Origin: Balneolaceae bacterium
GTDB lineage: Bacteria; Bacteroidota; Rhodothermia; Balneolales; Balneolaceae
NCBI GenBank assembly: GCA_007123785.1
Contig: SLGL01000077.1
Span: forward strand, 1-6,301
DNA: 6,301 bases
Direction of reading: 5' to 3'
Shown here: in pieces, positions 1 through 6,301 of the stretch
How the letters are laid out: the number at the start of each line of letters is the position of its first letter
Position numbering within the stretch: the first letter of the stretch is position 1
Notes under the pieces: model-generated
The model's input: the letters and a program-made list of their open reading frames with translations, nothing else
Database searches by the model: none
Told to the model about the DNA's origin: nothing
Position numbers and translations under genes: made by a program

Positions 1-690
1 GGTGAGCGTGCGGGAGTGCTTTCGGAAGGTTGAGGTTAGCGACTGATGAGCCCGTTTCCTTAAATCACGATCCGGGTTATGCAACTTACTTAATGCCTGC
101 TGTTCAGTAAGAGATTCACCATCGAGTTCAAAACGGGCAGCTCCAAGTGTCTCATCAAAATACCGGTTCCAGGCTGATCGGCCTGTCACCGATTTGGCAC
201 TCATTACTTTTTCGGCCTCTTCAGACAACGTGTGATCTTTATACAGACGGGAAACCTCAAGGTAGTGCCTGAATTTTTTTAATTCATCCGATTCAATAAT
301 TCGTGCCGCCTGCTCATCACTCAGCTTCTGCCATTCCACATCAAAAAAAACCAGTTTCTGGCTGATTTCTGAACCCAGCTCGCGAGATTGCTGCAACAGC
401 TTTCCAAATTCAGGGTCTTCGGTGTTGGTTGACCAGATCAGTTGAGAATACGAACCAATTTTTCGAATAACCTGAATAATTTCTTCATACTCAGCCAGTG
501 CGGCTGCAAATGTTTTCGGATCCAGCTCACTGATTTTTCCTCTGTAAGACTGGCTGAAAAGATCGGCCAGTTCCAGAACCTTTTTCCGGTCTTCATTCAA
601 TTTTTTATCTGATGGTGACTCGTAAAGGTCGGAAAGATCCCACTGAATGTTTTCAGCTCCGGATTTTTTTTTGTCTGATGATGCCTGCAT
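1..690 (-). CDS. M3-family oligoendopeptidase (PepF type), N-terminal part, cut by the window edge
   Basis: Reading the minus strand from the ATG at 690-688 gives 230 uninterrupted codons to the window edge with no stop, so the gene is partial at its 3' end. The protein begins with a short polar stretch and then the WDLSDLY motif (residues 17-23) that typically opens pepF/M3 oligoendopeptidases. A helical region follows, with YKDHTLSEEAEKVMSAK (150-166) and TGRSAWNRYFDE (169-180), which match the family pattern of a conserved TG..AW.R.FDE block. Members of this family are cytosolic zinc metallopeptidases that cleave short peptides; most are about 600 residues. The HExxH zinc site would lie beyond the window, so catalytic competence cannot be judged. 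No signal peptide is visible. The ATG was chosen because it is just ahead of the conserved start motif; no convincing Shine-Dalgarno sequence precedes it. The gene is divergent from the dehydrogenase gene. The family call is firm; the exact substrate is unknown. Confidence 0.88.
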   Translation of the reverse strand, partial: MQASSDKKKSGAENIQWDLSDLYESPSDKKLNEDRKKVLELADLFSQSYRGKISELDPKTFAAALAEYEEIIQVIRKIGSYSQLIWSTNTEDPEFGKLLQQSRELGSEISQKLVFFDVEWQKLSDEQAARIIESDELKKFRHYLEVSRLYKDHTLSEEAEKVMSAKSVTGRSAWNRYFDETLGAARFELDGESLTEQQALSKLHNPDRDLRKRAHQSLTSTFRKHSRTLT

Positions 691-1204
691 GAACGGGTAT
701 TTGTGAATATTAAAATGCTCGGTTGAATATAAACAAAACCAGCTCCGCGATAAATTCCGATTGGCGGTAATTTTCAAAGTCAATGACCCCATTAATCCGA
801 ATATCTCACCAAGAGATTTTATCTTCGCCTTGCTGAGGAGGAAATCTCGCAGAAAAACAGGGTGTTTTATTAGATATTCCGAATTACGGATAATAAAGTA
901 TTATATATATCAACATTTTAAACTTTGTTTAACATATTTACTGTGGGAGATCCGGATTAAATCTCAGAACATAATGATTGATGTAAACCGAACGATCTGC
1001 ATCGAAAACACATTTTAACTCACATCAAATAAACTTTATCAGAATCCAAAATTCATCGTATTTTTAAGCAATTATGATTAGTTTAAAGAATTAAAGATCT
1101 GCATTTGTAAAGACTTTTAATCACTATTTTACGCAGAGCAAGTAATCCGGTCATTCCGGTTAAGAAATTAATTTGTTCACATCCAATAAGAAGACCCTAC
1201 TGTT
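691..1204. other. Divergent AT-rich intergenic region
   Basis: This 514-bp gap separates the peptidase start from the dehydrogenase start and must carry both promoters and 5' leaders. It is markedly more AT-rich than the genes, with an alternating run TATATATAT near 902-909. Visible but weak elements are a TATGAT (1073-1078) resembling a -10 box without a good -35, and TTTG (1104-1107) followed after 17 bases by TATTTTAC (1125-1132), loosely like the Bacteroidota -33/-7 pair. A short direct repeat TCCGGT occurs at 1146-1151 and 1155-1160 in the presumed leader. An imperfect inverted repeat around 876-892 has ATTCCG facing CGGAT. None of these is strong enough to be called a promoter or operator. 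The open frame at 761-1018 looks spurious. Confidence 0.6.
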
Positions 1205-4200
1205 TTGAAATCACTTGAAGCCGTTTTCGGACCCAACTCAGCACTTGTCGAAGAGCTTTATAAGCAATATCAGGAAAACCCGGACAGCGTACCCCAGCAC
1301 TGGAAAAAATATTTTAATGAAGTAGACGGGGAAGCGGTTCCCAAACCGGCAACCGGAGAGAACGGGGCGCCTGCTGTAAAAGAAAAACCAGCCCCTGAAG
1401 CACCTCCCCAAAAAGAAAAAGAAAAACCGGCCAAAAAAGAACCTTCTATTCCCGAAGGCTTCGAAGTCCAGAAAGTGAAAGGTGTGGCTTCAAAAATTGT
1501 GGATAACATGGATGAGAGCATCTATGTTCCCACCGCCACGTCGCTAAGAGTGCTTCCTGTTAAAATGATGACTGAAGACAGGGCCATCATCAATTCACAC
1601 CTGCTGAAATCCGGTGGGCCGAAAGCCTCTTTCACTCACCTGATAGCATGGGCAATTATTCAGGGGCTCAAAGAGTATCCGAATATTAATTCATACTATC
1701 TTAATAGAGATGGCGACCATTACAAAGTGGCCCCAGACAGTGTGAATCTCGGAATTGCTGTTGACCTTGAATCGCGGGACGGATCCAGAAACCTGGTCGT
1801 TCCAAATATCAAGGGTGTGGACAAAATGAATTTCAAAGAGTTTCTGCATGCCTATGCCGAATTGATTGAAAAGGCCAGAAACGGAAAACTTGAAATCTCC
1901 GATTTTCAAAACACTACCATCAGCATTACCAATCCCGGAACTATCGGCACAGTTTCTTCTGTGCCCCGGCTGATGAAAGGCCAGGGAGCTATCATCGCGA
2001 CCGGTGCCATCAACTATCCGGCCGAGTTTCAATCGATGGCACAGGATGTGCTAAACCAGCTTGGTGTCAGCAAGGTAATGACAATGACCTGTACCTACGA
2101 CCACCGGATTATCCAGGGTGCTGAGTCGGGCATGTTCCTTCAAAAAGTAACTGCCCTGCTTAATGGCGAAGAGGAATTTTATCAAAAGATTTTCTCTGAC
2201 CTGGACATTCCTTACGAGCCGTTCCCTTACGGTGCCGATACCTACGAAGGCTTGCTGAGCGGACGAGGCAACACACTTGAACAGGACCGCCGTGCAATTG
2301 CCGTATGGAGACTTATTAATATGTACCGGATGCGCGGCCATGTGGTGGCTGACCTGGACCCGCTGCGAACTGAACCAGGCCGAAGCCCGGAACTGGATCT
2401 CGAATATTACGGTCTGACACTCTGGGATCTCGATCGTGAATTTTTTTGCGACGGGCTGGGCGGACAGAAAACCGCAAAACTTCGAGATATCATACAGTTA
2501 CTGCGGAACACCTACTGCGGAACTATTGGTGCGGAGTACAAGCACCTTCTCGATCTGGATGAAAGAAAGTGGCTGCGTGAAACGATGGAATCGACCACCA
2601 ATACACCTGATCTCAGCAAAGACGACCGTGAGGAAATCCTGCATAAGTTAAACCAGGCGATGGCCTTTGAACAGTTTCTTCACAAGAAATACATTGGGCA
2701 CAAACGGTTTTCACTTGAAGGCGCCGAAACGCTGATCCCGATGATGCATTTTCTCATCGAGCGTGCCGGTATCAACGATGTTGAGAAGTTTTTCCTTGGA
2801 ATGGCACACAGAGGGCGTCTCAACATTCTTGTAAACATCATGAACAAACCTTACCGAAAAGTGTTTGCGGACTTTGAAGGTAATATTGACCCGGATACCA
2901 TTCAGGGCTCGGGGGATGTGAAATATCACCTTGGATCAAAAGGTTATTACGAAACAATAGACGGAAAAAAAATTGAACTTGAATTGCTGCCGAATCCCAG
3001 CCATCTCGAAGCTGTAAACCCGGTAGTGGAAGGAACTGCCCGAGCCAGCCAGGATCACTATAGCCAGGAAGGCGCGAAGAAAAAAATTGTACCACTGTTA
3101 ATGCATGGCGATGCCGCTTTCGCCGGACAGGGTGTTGTGGCTGAAACCCTAAACATGTCTCAGCTACGCGGGTATGAAACAGGTGGTTCTATTCACATCA
3201 TCATTAATAACCAAATCGGATTTACCACGCTGCCAAAAGATGCCCGCTCCACCGAGTATGCATCCGATATTGCTAAAATGATTCTGGCACCAATTTTCCA
3301 TGTCAACGGCGACGATCCTGAAGCCGCAGTTCACGCTATCAATATGGCTCTGGATTACCGCCAGAAATTTGGCAAAGATGTGGTTATTGACTTGATCTGT
3401 TACCGCAAACATGGCCACAATGAAGGTGATGAACCGGCTTTTACCCAACCAGGCCTCTACAAAGAGATAGAAAATCATGAAACAGTCCGGGATCTCTATG
3501 TAAAAGAATTATTGAGAAAAGGCGAGTTCACCGAGGAGGAAACGCAGGCTATTTTTGATGAATTTGAAGAGCTTCTTCAGCAAGCTTTTGAAGATGCAAA
3601 AAGCTCTCCGGCTCTTGAAGTTACCGAAAAAATGCTAGACAGAACCGAAGAACTCCAAAAAGAGAGAGCCGATTTTCCAGATACAACATATCCGGTGGAC
3701 GAACTGAAGGAAATTGCTGTGAAACTCAATACAGTACCCACCGATTTTGACGCGAACCCAAAACTTCTCCGGCAGCTCGCCAAACGGGCAGAAGCCGCTC
3801 AAAAAAACGAACGCACTATCGACTGGGGGTTTGCCGAAGCATTGGCTTTCGGATCCCTGCTCAAAAACGGTACGACTGTAAGGCTAACCGGACAGGATGC
3901 AGAACGGGGAACATTTTCCCACCGTCACGCAGTGTTGCACGGAACCAATACCAATCAGCGTTTTATCCCTCTTAATAACCTCAATGAGAATCAGGGCAGA
4001 TTTTACCCATACAACAGTCATCTGAGTGAATTTGCCGCCCTTGGCTTTGAGTTCGGGTATTCTTCCGCCAAACCGGAAGCATTGGTTATCTGGGAAGCCC
4101 AGTTTGGTGATTTTGTGAATGGTGCCCAGATCATTATCGACCAATTTATTTCGTCATCGGAAGCAAAGTGGGGACAGAGATCATCTTTGGTGATGACACT

Positions 4201-4843
4201 TCCCCATGGATATGAAGGCCAGGGACCGGAACACTCATCAGCCAGGCTTGAACGGTTTTTACAGTTATGTGCTGAAGACAACATTCAGGTGGCTAACCTA
4301 ACAACGCCGACCCAGTATTTTCACGTCTTAAGAAAACAAATTCTTCAGGACAAGAAAAAACCGCTTGTTATCATGTCACCAAAAAGCTTGCTGAGGCACC
4401 CACTGGCCGTTTGTAATGTAGAAGACCTGGCAGAAGGAGCCTTCCAGCCATTTATACCTGATGTTGATGTGGAAGATCCGAAATCGATCGACAGGCTTGT
4501 TATCTGCTCAGGCAAAGTGTATTACGATCTTTTCAGTGAACGAAAAGAAAAAGGAAAAGATAATGTTGCAATTGCACGGCTTGAACAGTTTTATCCGTTG
4601 CCGGACAAAGATCTGAACAACTGCCTTGAACAGTTTAAACATGTGAAAGAAATAGTTTGGTGTCAGGAAGAACCCCGAAACATGGGAGCATGGACCTATA
4701 TTTTCCCGCGCCTCCAAAATTTGCTAAAGAAGGGCCAGAATCTGAGTTACGCCGGGCGACAGGCAGCCGCATCTCCCGCTGCGGGACAAAAGAAGATTCA
4801 CAACGCCGAACAGGCCAAACTGATCAGTGTGGCTTTAGGGTAA
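1205..4843 (+). CDS. odhA: 2-oxoglutarate dehydrogenase, E2-E1 fusion of OdhA/Kgd type
   Basis: The enzyme oxidatively decarboxylates 2-oxoglutarate and feeds the succinyl group toward CoA in the TCA cycle; it is cytosolic. Residues 5-40 match the N-terminal E1 segment (EELYKQYQENPDSVPQHWKKYF). Residues 43-82 are a P/K/E/A-rich linker. Residues 100-330 are an E2-type acyltransferase domain with SITNPGTIGT (240-249), SVPRLMKGQGAI (252-263) and YDHRIIQGAESG (298-309, catalytic His300). From about 345 on is the E1 part: MAHRGRLNIL (533-542), SGDVKYHLG (569-577), LPNPSHLEAVNPV (595-607), HGDAAFAGQG (634-643) with NNQIGFTT (668-675) for thiamine diphosphate, YRKHGHNEGDEPAF (733-746), SHRHAVLH (905-912), SEFAALGFEFGY (941-952), and WEAQFGDFVNGAQ (963-975). 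Size and order match actinobacterial OdhA/Kgd (about 1220-1260 residues). There is no lipoyl or subunit-binding domain, so a lipoylated E2 and an E3 must come from elsewhere. The start is TTG: an in-frame stop at 1187-1189 leaves no ATG or GTG upstream of it. The symbol is by similarity to the fused type; sucA or kgd are also used. Confidence 0.95.
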   Translation: MKSLEAVFGPNSALVEELYKQYQENPDSVPQHWKKYFNEVDGEAVPKPATGENGAPAVKEKPAPEAPPQKEKEKPAKKEPSIPEGFEVQKVKGVASKIVDNMDESIYVPTATSLRVLPVKMMTEDRAIINSHLLKSGGPKASFTHLIAWAIIQGLKEYPNINSYYLNRDGDHYKVAPDSVNLGIAVDLESRDGSRNLVVPNIKGVDKMNFKEFLHAYAELIEKARNGKLEISDFQNTTISITNPGTIGTVSSVPRLMKGQGAIIATGAINYPAEFQSMAQDVLNQLGVSKVMTMTCTYDHRIIQGAESGMFLQKVTALLNGEEEFYQKIFSDLDIPYEPFPYGADTYEGLLSGRGNTLEQDRRAIAVWRLINMYRMRGHVVADLDPLRTEPGRSPELDLEYYGLTLWDLDREFFCDGLGGQKTAKLRDIIQLLRNTYCGTIGAEYKHLLDLDERKWLRETMESTTNTPDLSKDDREEILHKLNQAMAFEQFLHKKYIGHKRFSLEGAETLIPMMHFLIERAGINDVEKFFLGMAHRGRLNILVNIMNKPYRKVFADFEGNIDPDTIQGSGDVKYHLGSKGYYETIDGKKIELELLPNPSHLEAVNPVVEGTARASQDHYSQEGAKKKIVPLLMHGDAAFAGQGVVAETLNMSQLRGYETGGSIHIIINNQIGFTTLPKDARSTEYASDIAKMILAPIFHVNGDDPEAAVHAINMALDYRQKFGKDVVIDLICYRKHGHNEGDEPAFTQPGLYKEIENHETVRDLYVKELLRKGEFTEEETQAIFDEFEELLQQAFEDAKSSPALEVTEKMLDRTEELQKERADFPDTTYPVDELKEIAVKLNTVPTDFDANPKLLRQLAKRAEAAQKNERTIDWGFAEALAFGSLLKNGTTVRLTGQDAERGTFSHRHAVLHGTNTNQRFIPLNNLNENQGRFYPYNSHLSEFAALGFEFGYSSAKPEALVIWEAQFGDFVNGAQIIIDQFISSSEAKWGQRSSLVMTLPHGYEGQGPEHSSARLERFLQLCAEDNIQVANLTTPTQYFHVLRKQILQDKKKPLVIMSPKSLLRHPLAVCNVEDLAEGAFQPFIPDVDVEDPKSIDRLVICSGKVYYDLFSERKEKGKDNVAIARLEQFYPLPDKDLNNCLEQFKHVKEIVWCQEEPRNMGAWTYIFPRLQNLLKKGQNLSYAGRQAAASPAAGQKKIHNAEQAKLISVALG

Positions 4844-4863
4844 ATCAGACAGAATTAAAGATC

Positions 4864-5020
4864 ACTCTAGTGTTGTGTCAAGAATGAAGTTTCGAATAAA
4901 GTTCAGAAAGTCATCTGACGAGTTTTTCGAAAAATGAACCGTGTAAGATGATTGGGATGATCTCAGATCGACTCGCCTGATGACTCCTCCGTCATTTGAT
5001 CGTTGACATGACACTAGTGT
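4864..5020. repeat. MITE-like or IS-relic unit with imperfect terminal inverted repeats
   Basis: The left arm (4864-4887) and the reverse complement of the right arm (4997-5020) match at 18 of 24 positions, sharing CTAGTGT at the outer side and TGTCAA further in. A second nested pair lies inside: AGTCATCTGACGAG (4909-4922) against CTCGCCTGATGACT (4972-4985), 12 of 14 complementary. The centre has the perfect palindrome TTTTTCGAAAAA (4923-4934) and GATCTCAGATC (4959-4969). The right end overlaps a perfect 14-bp palindrome, TGACACTAGTGTCA (5009-5022). Nested terminal repeats over about 157 bp without coding capacity suit a miniature transposable element or two brought-together ends of a lost IS. 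No target-site duplication is evident at the borders, which argues for age or for another origin, such as a structured RNA or a terminator region. Confidence 0.45.
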
Positions 5021-5052
5021 CAAGGTTGTTTAAGCCTGAGCTCAATTTACTG

Positions 5053-5079
5053 AAAAAAAATATTGAGACTGTCCCAGTC
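5053..5079 (-). terminator. Possible intrinsic terminator for folE2
   Basis: Read on the minus strand, a 5-bp stem GACTG-GGA-CAGTC (5079 to 5067) is followed by TCAATA and then eight T residues (5060-5053), the order expected of a rho-independent terminator. It lies about 220 bases past the folE2 stop. Weak points are the short stem and the 6-base gap before the T tract. The larger hairpin just upstream (5078-5124) may be the main folding element, with this T tract as its tail. Confidence 0.35.
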
Positions 5080-5124
5080 ATTCCCTGAGAGACAAATCTG
5101 AAAGTGATTTTCTCTCGGGAATGA
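5078..5124. repeat. Strong hairpin, 19 paired bases, in the convergent gap
   Basis: TCATTCCC (5078-5085) pairs with GGGAATGA (5117-5124), GAGAGA (5087-5092) with TCTCTC (5111-5116), and AAATC (5094-5098) with GATTT (5106-5110). All 19 pairs are perfect, interrupted only by single-base bulges at T5086 and C5093, around a 7-base loop (5099-5105). It lies 235 bases past the dehydrogenase stop and 176 past the folE2 stop. No T tract follows directly on the plus strand; on the minus strand a T8 run lies about 18 bases past the stem. A transcript 3'-end structure serving one or both convergent genes is the simplest reading; an interspersed palindromic repeat is the alternative. Confidence 0.7.
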
Positions 5125-5299
5125 ATTAAATACAGGATTTACGATTTGGTCAACTTCACTGGAACATCGGAGGCCTGCACACAATTTTATATCTGATGGG
5201 ATCAATTATCTGATTTTTGATCAGCATCTGAATATTCATTCCAAATTCAAAGTTCCCGCTTAAGATAAAACGTCAATATCGCTGACAAAGCACAGAGAT

Positions 5300-6199
5300 T
5301 TATCTCAGTCCGTTTGGAATTCCCTTACAAATTCTGCTCACAGCATCATGGCTATGCAGGCTCTCAAAGTGGGCACAGCGAATCACAAAATCGCGGATAC
5401 GCTCATCATCATTCAACTCATCAAATAACAGTCGGGCCGCATCCTCCACAAACTTCTGGAACGCACCATTCATTTCTGCAAATGCCTGTTCATCTTCTCG
5501 CTTCACAATCACTTGTGTTTCGGTTTGAAGAGCTTCACGGCAGTGCTCAACAAGCTCATCAATAAATATTTCCTCATTTAGCTGAACAGTAACATTGGCA
5601 CGACTTCGCTGACTGTGAGGTATTGCTGCGATATCACGCGTATCTCTCGCGTGTTCAGATAGCTCGTACGAGCAGGGACAGGCACTGCTGTATTCAAAAT
5701 CGAGATGCACAAAACTTGCAAACCGTCCATATTCATCGATCTTTCCTTCAAACGAAACGTTGTAATATTGATAACCGCTGTAATCCGAGCGCAGACTCTG
5801 CTTCATCATCGGGTAGCTGAAACTGAGCTTCAGGAAAGCCGTCTGACTATCCAGATCTTCTTTATATGCCTCAAGCACTTCTTTCAGCTTGTCGGGGTGA
5901 AAAACATCATCCTTAAATTTGTAGAATGTGCGCATAATCCGCCCCATATTGATGCCTTTTTTTCCAGCATCCAGCCCTACATATCCATCAACGGATGTTT
6001 CGAGCGTTAACAGTTCACCTGATGGCACCGGATATTTCAAAGGCAGCTTGAAGTTGGATATTCCAACCTGTTGAATTGGCACGTTTGCACCCTCTATCAG
6101 TGATGCAGGTCCATTTTGAAGGTCGGGCAAACTTTCTTTATACTGGTCGCTGGCCACAAACGTAGGGTCGTAAAATTTTCTGAGATTTGTAGTAATCAT
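5300..6199 (-). CDS. folE2: GTP cyclohydrolase FolE2 (type IB)
   Basis: The enzyme converts GTP to 7,8-dihydroneopterin triphosphate and formate, the first step of folate (and in many bacteria queuosine) synthesis, in the cytosol. The 299-residue protein shows the FolE2 signatures in order: NVPIQQVGISNFKLPL (39-54, partly variable), KGINMGRIMRTFY (81-93), SACPCS (172-177, with the metal-binding/catalytic cysteine region), IPHSQRS (193-199), REDEQAFAEMNG (234-245) with FVEDAARLL (250-258), and HFESLHSHDAVS (277-288). FolE2 is unrelated in sequence to the zinc-dependent FolE and accepts other metals; in several bacteria it is induced under zinc limitation. I see no clear Zur-type palindrome upstream, so constitutive use is possible. 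The length is usual for the longer FolE2 subgroup. The ATG start is just ahead of the conserved N-terminal region; no Shine-Dalgarno sequence is evident. The gene converges on the dehydrogenase gene. Confidence 0.96.
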   Translation of the reverse strand: MITTNLRKFYDPTFVASDQYKESLPDLQNGPASLIEGANVPIQQVGISNFKLPLKYPVPSGELLTLETSVDGYVGLDAGKKGINMGRIMRTFYKFKDDVFHPDKLKEVLEAYKEDLDSQTAFLKLSFSYPMMKQSLRSDYSGYQYYNVSFEGKIDEYGRFASFVHLDFEYSSACPCSYELSEHARDTRDIAAIPHSQRSRANVTVQLNEEIFIDELVEHCREALQTETQVIVKREDEQAFAEMNGAFQKFVEDAARLLFDELNDDERIRDFVIRCAHFESLHSHDAVSRICKGIPNGLR

Positions 6200-6254
6200 A
6201 CTTGATGGGTAATGGTAATAAAGGTTCTGTAGATATTTAACCTCGGTTAGGACA

Positions 6255-6300
6255 ATATTCCGCCATATTTCGTTCAGTTTCGTAGAGTTTTACGGAATAT
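6255..6300. promoter_or_regulatory. Phased direct repeats within an inverted repeat upstream of folE2
   Basis: ATATTCCG (6255-6262) and CGGAATAT (6293-6300) form a perfect 8-bp inverted repeat 30 bases apart. Between them, TTTCGT recurs at 6268-6273 and 6278-6283 and a degenerate TTTTAC follows at 6288-6293, giving a 10-base period, i.e. one helical turn. The block lies 56-101 bases upstream of the folE2 start, a fitting position for a promoter or operator. No known operator consensus is recognised and the window ends here, so this is a candidate only. Confidence 0.3.
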
Positions 6301-6301
6301 A

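Larger units (their letters stand above)
4844..5299. other. Convergent intergenic region dense in inverted repeats
   Basis: This gap lies between the 3' ends of the dehydrogenase gene (plus) and folE2 (minus). No credible gene is seen in it in any frame. It instead holds a 157-bp imperfectly self-complementary unit (4864-5020), a short stem next to an A8 tract (5053-5079), a 19-bp-stem hairpin (5078-5124), and an AT-rich part with ATCTGAT-like repeats (5191-5231). The palindrome TGAGCTCA (5037-5044) and an inverted pair CTCAAT (5041-5046) / ATTGAG (5062-5067) surround the A tract. Convergent gene ends normally need terminators here, which may account for part of the structure but not for the length of the first unit. 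Confidence 0.7.

Noticed and set aside
761..1018. Open frame of 85 codons on the plus strand in the divergent gap
   Set aside because: It starts with TTG, has no recognisable motif, is rich in residues from AT-rich codons (I, K, N, Y, F) and covers the region where both divergent promoters must lie.
1691..2032. 113-codon minus-strand frame inside the E2 domain
   Set aside because: It is antisense to strongly conserved acyltransferase sequence and has no independent support.
2036..2352. Possibility that the E2 and E1 parts are separate genes joined by a sequencing error
   Set aside because: The junction (about residues 325-365) is in frame with no stop, and its sequence FYQKIFSDLDIPYEPF resembles the linker known in actinobacterial fused enzymes.
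4657..4887. Plus-strand frame overlapping the end of the dehydrogenase gene
   Set aside because: It covers conserved E1 C-terminal codons in another frame and has no recognisable protein features.
4923..4934. Palindrome TTTTTCGAAAAA as a rho-independent terminator of the dehydrogenase gene
   Set aside because: The stem is only A/T plus one CG pair, has no loop room and no T tract follows, so it would not terminate transcription by itself.
5705..6010. 101-codon plus-strand frame antisense to folE2
   Set aside because: It lies wholly within the well-supported folE2 gene and shows no family motif; it is a reading-frame shadow.
6180..6301. Zur box controlling folE2
   Set aside because: No palindrome resembling a known Zur operator was found; the inverted repeat present has arms 30 bases apart and a different sequence.

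Overview
The window carries three protein-coding genes and two gene-free stretches. The likely source is a bacterium of the Balneolota/Rhodothermota group or a relative near Bacteroidota. This placement is inferred, from moderate GC in genes, AT-rich gaps, no clear Shine-Dalgarno sequence before any of the three starts, and a fused 2-oxoglutarate dehydrogenase of the OdhA/Kgd type next to a pepF-type M3 peptidase and a long-form FolE2. No rRNA, tRNA, CRISPR array or intact transposase is visible.

Layout: (1) The 5' part (230 residues) of an M3-family oligoendopeptidase lies on the minus strand and runs off the left edge. (2) A 514-bp AT-rich divergent gap (691-1204) must hold the promoters for the peptidase and for the next gene. 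(3) A 1212-residue gene on the plus strand encodes a 2-oxoglutarate dehydrogenase in which a lipoyl-less E2-type succinyltransferase domain is fused in front of the thiamine-diphosphate E1 dehydrogenase. It starts with TTG. (4) A 456-bp convergent gap (4844-5299) is rich in inverted repeats. It holds a 157-bp imperfectly self-complementary unit that looks like a decayed MITE or IS end pair, a 19-bp-stem hairpin, and a possible terminator for the minus-strand gene. (5) folE2 on the minus strand encodes the type IB GTP cyclohydrolase. Its upstream region up to the right edge shows 10-bp-phased direct repeats inside an inverted repeat.

The three genes do not form an operon: peptidase and dehydrogenase diverge, and dehydrogenase and folE2 converge. 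Their roles are separate housekeeping ones: peptide turnover, the TCA-cycle step from 2-oxoglutarate to succinyl-CoA, and the first step of pterin/folate (and possibly queuosine) synthesis. I see no clearly new multi-gene system. The points most worth a second look are the actinobacterial-style E2-E1 fusion in what looks like a non-actinobacterium, and the structured non-coding DNA between the two convergent genes.
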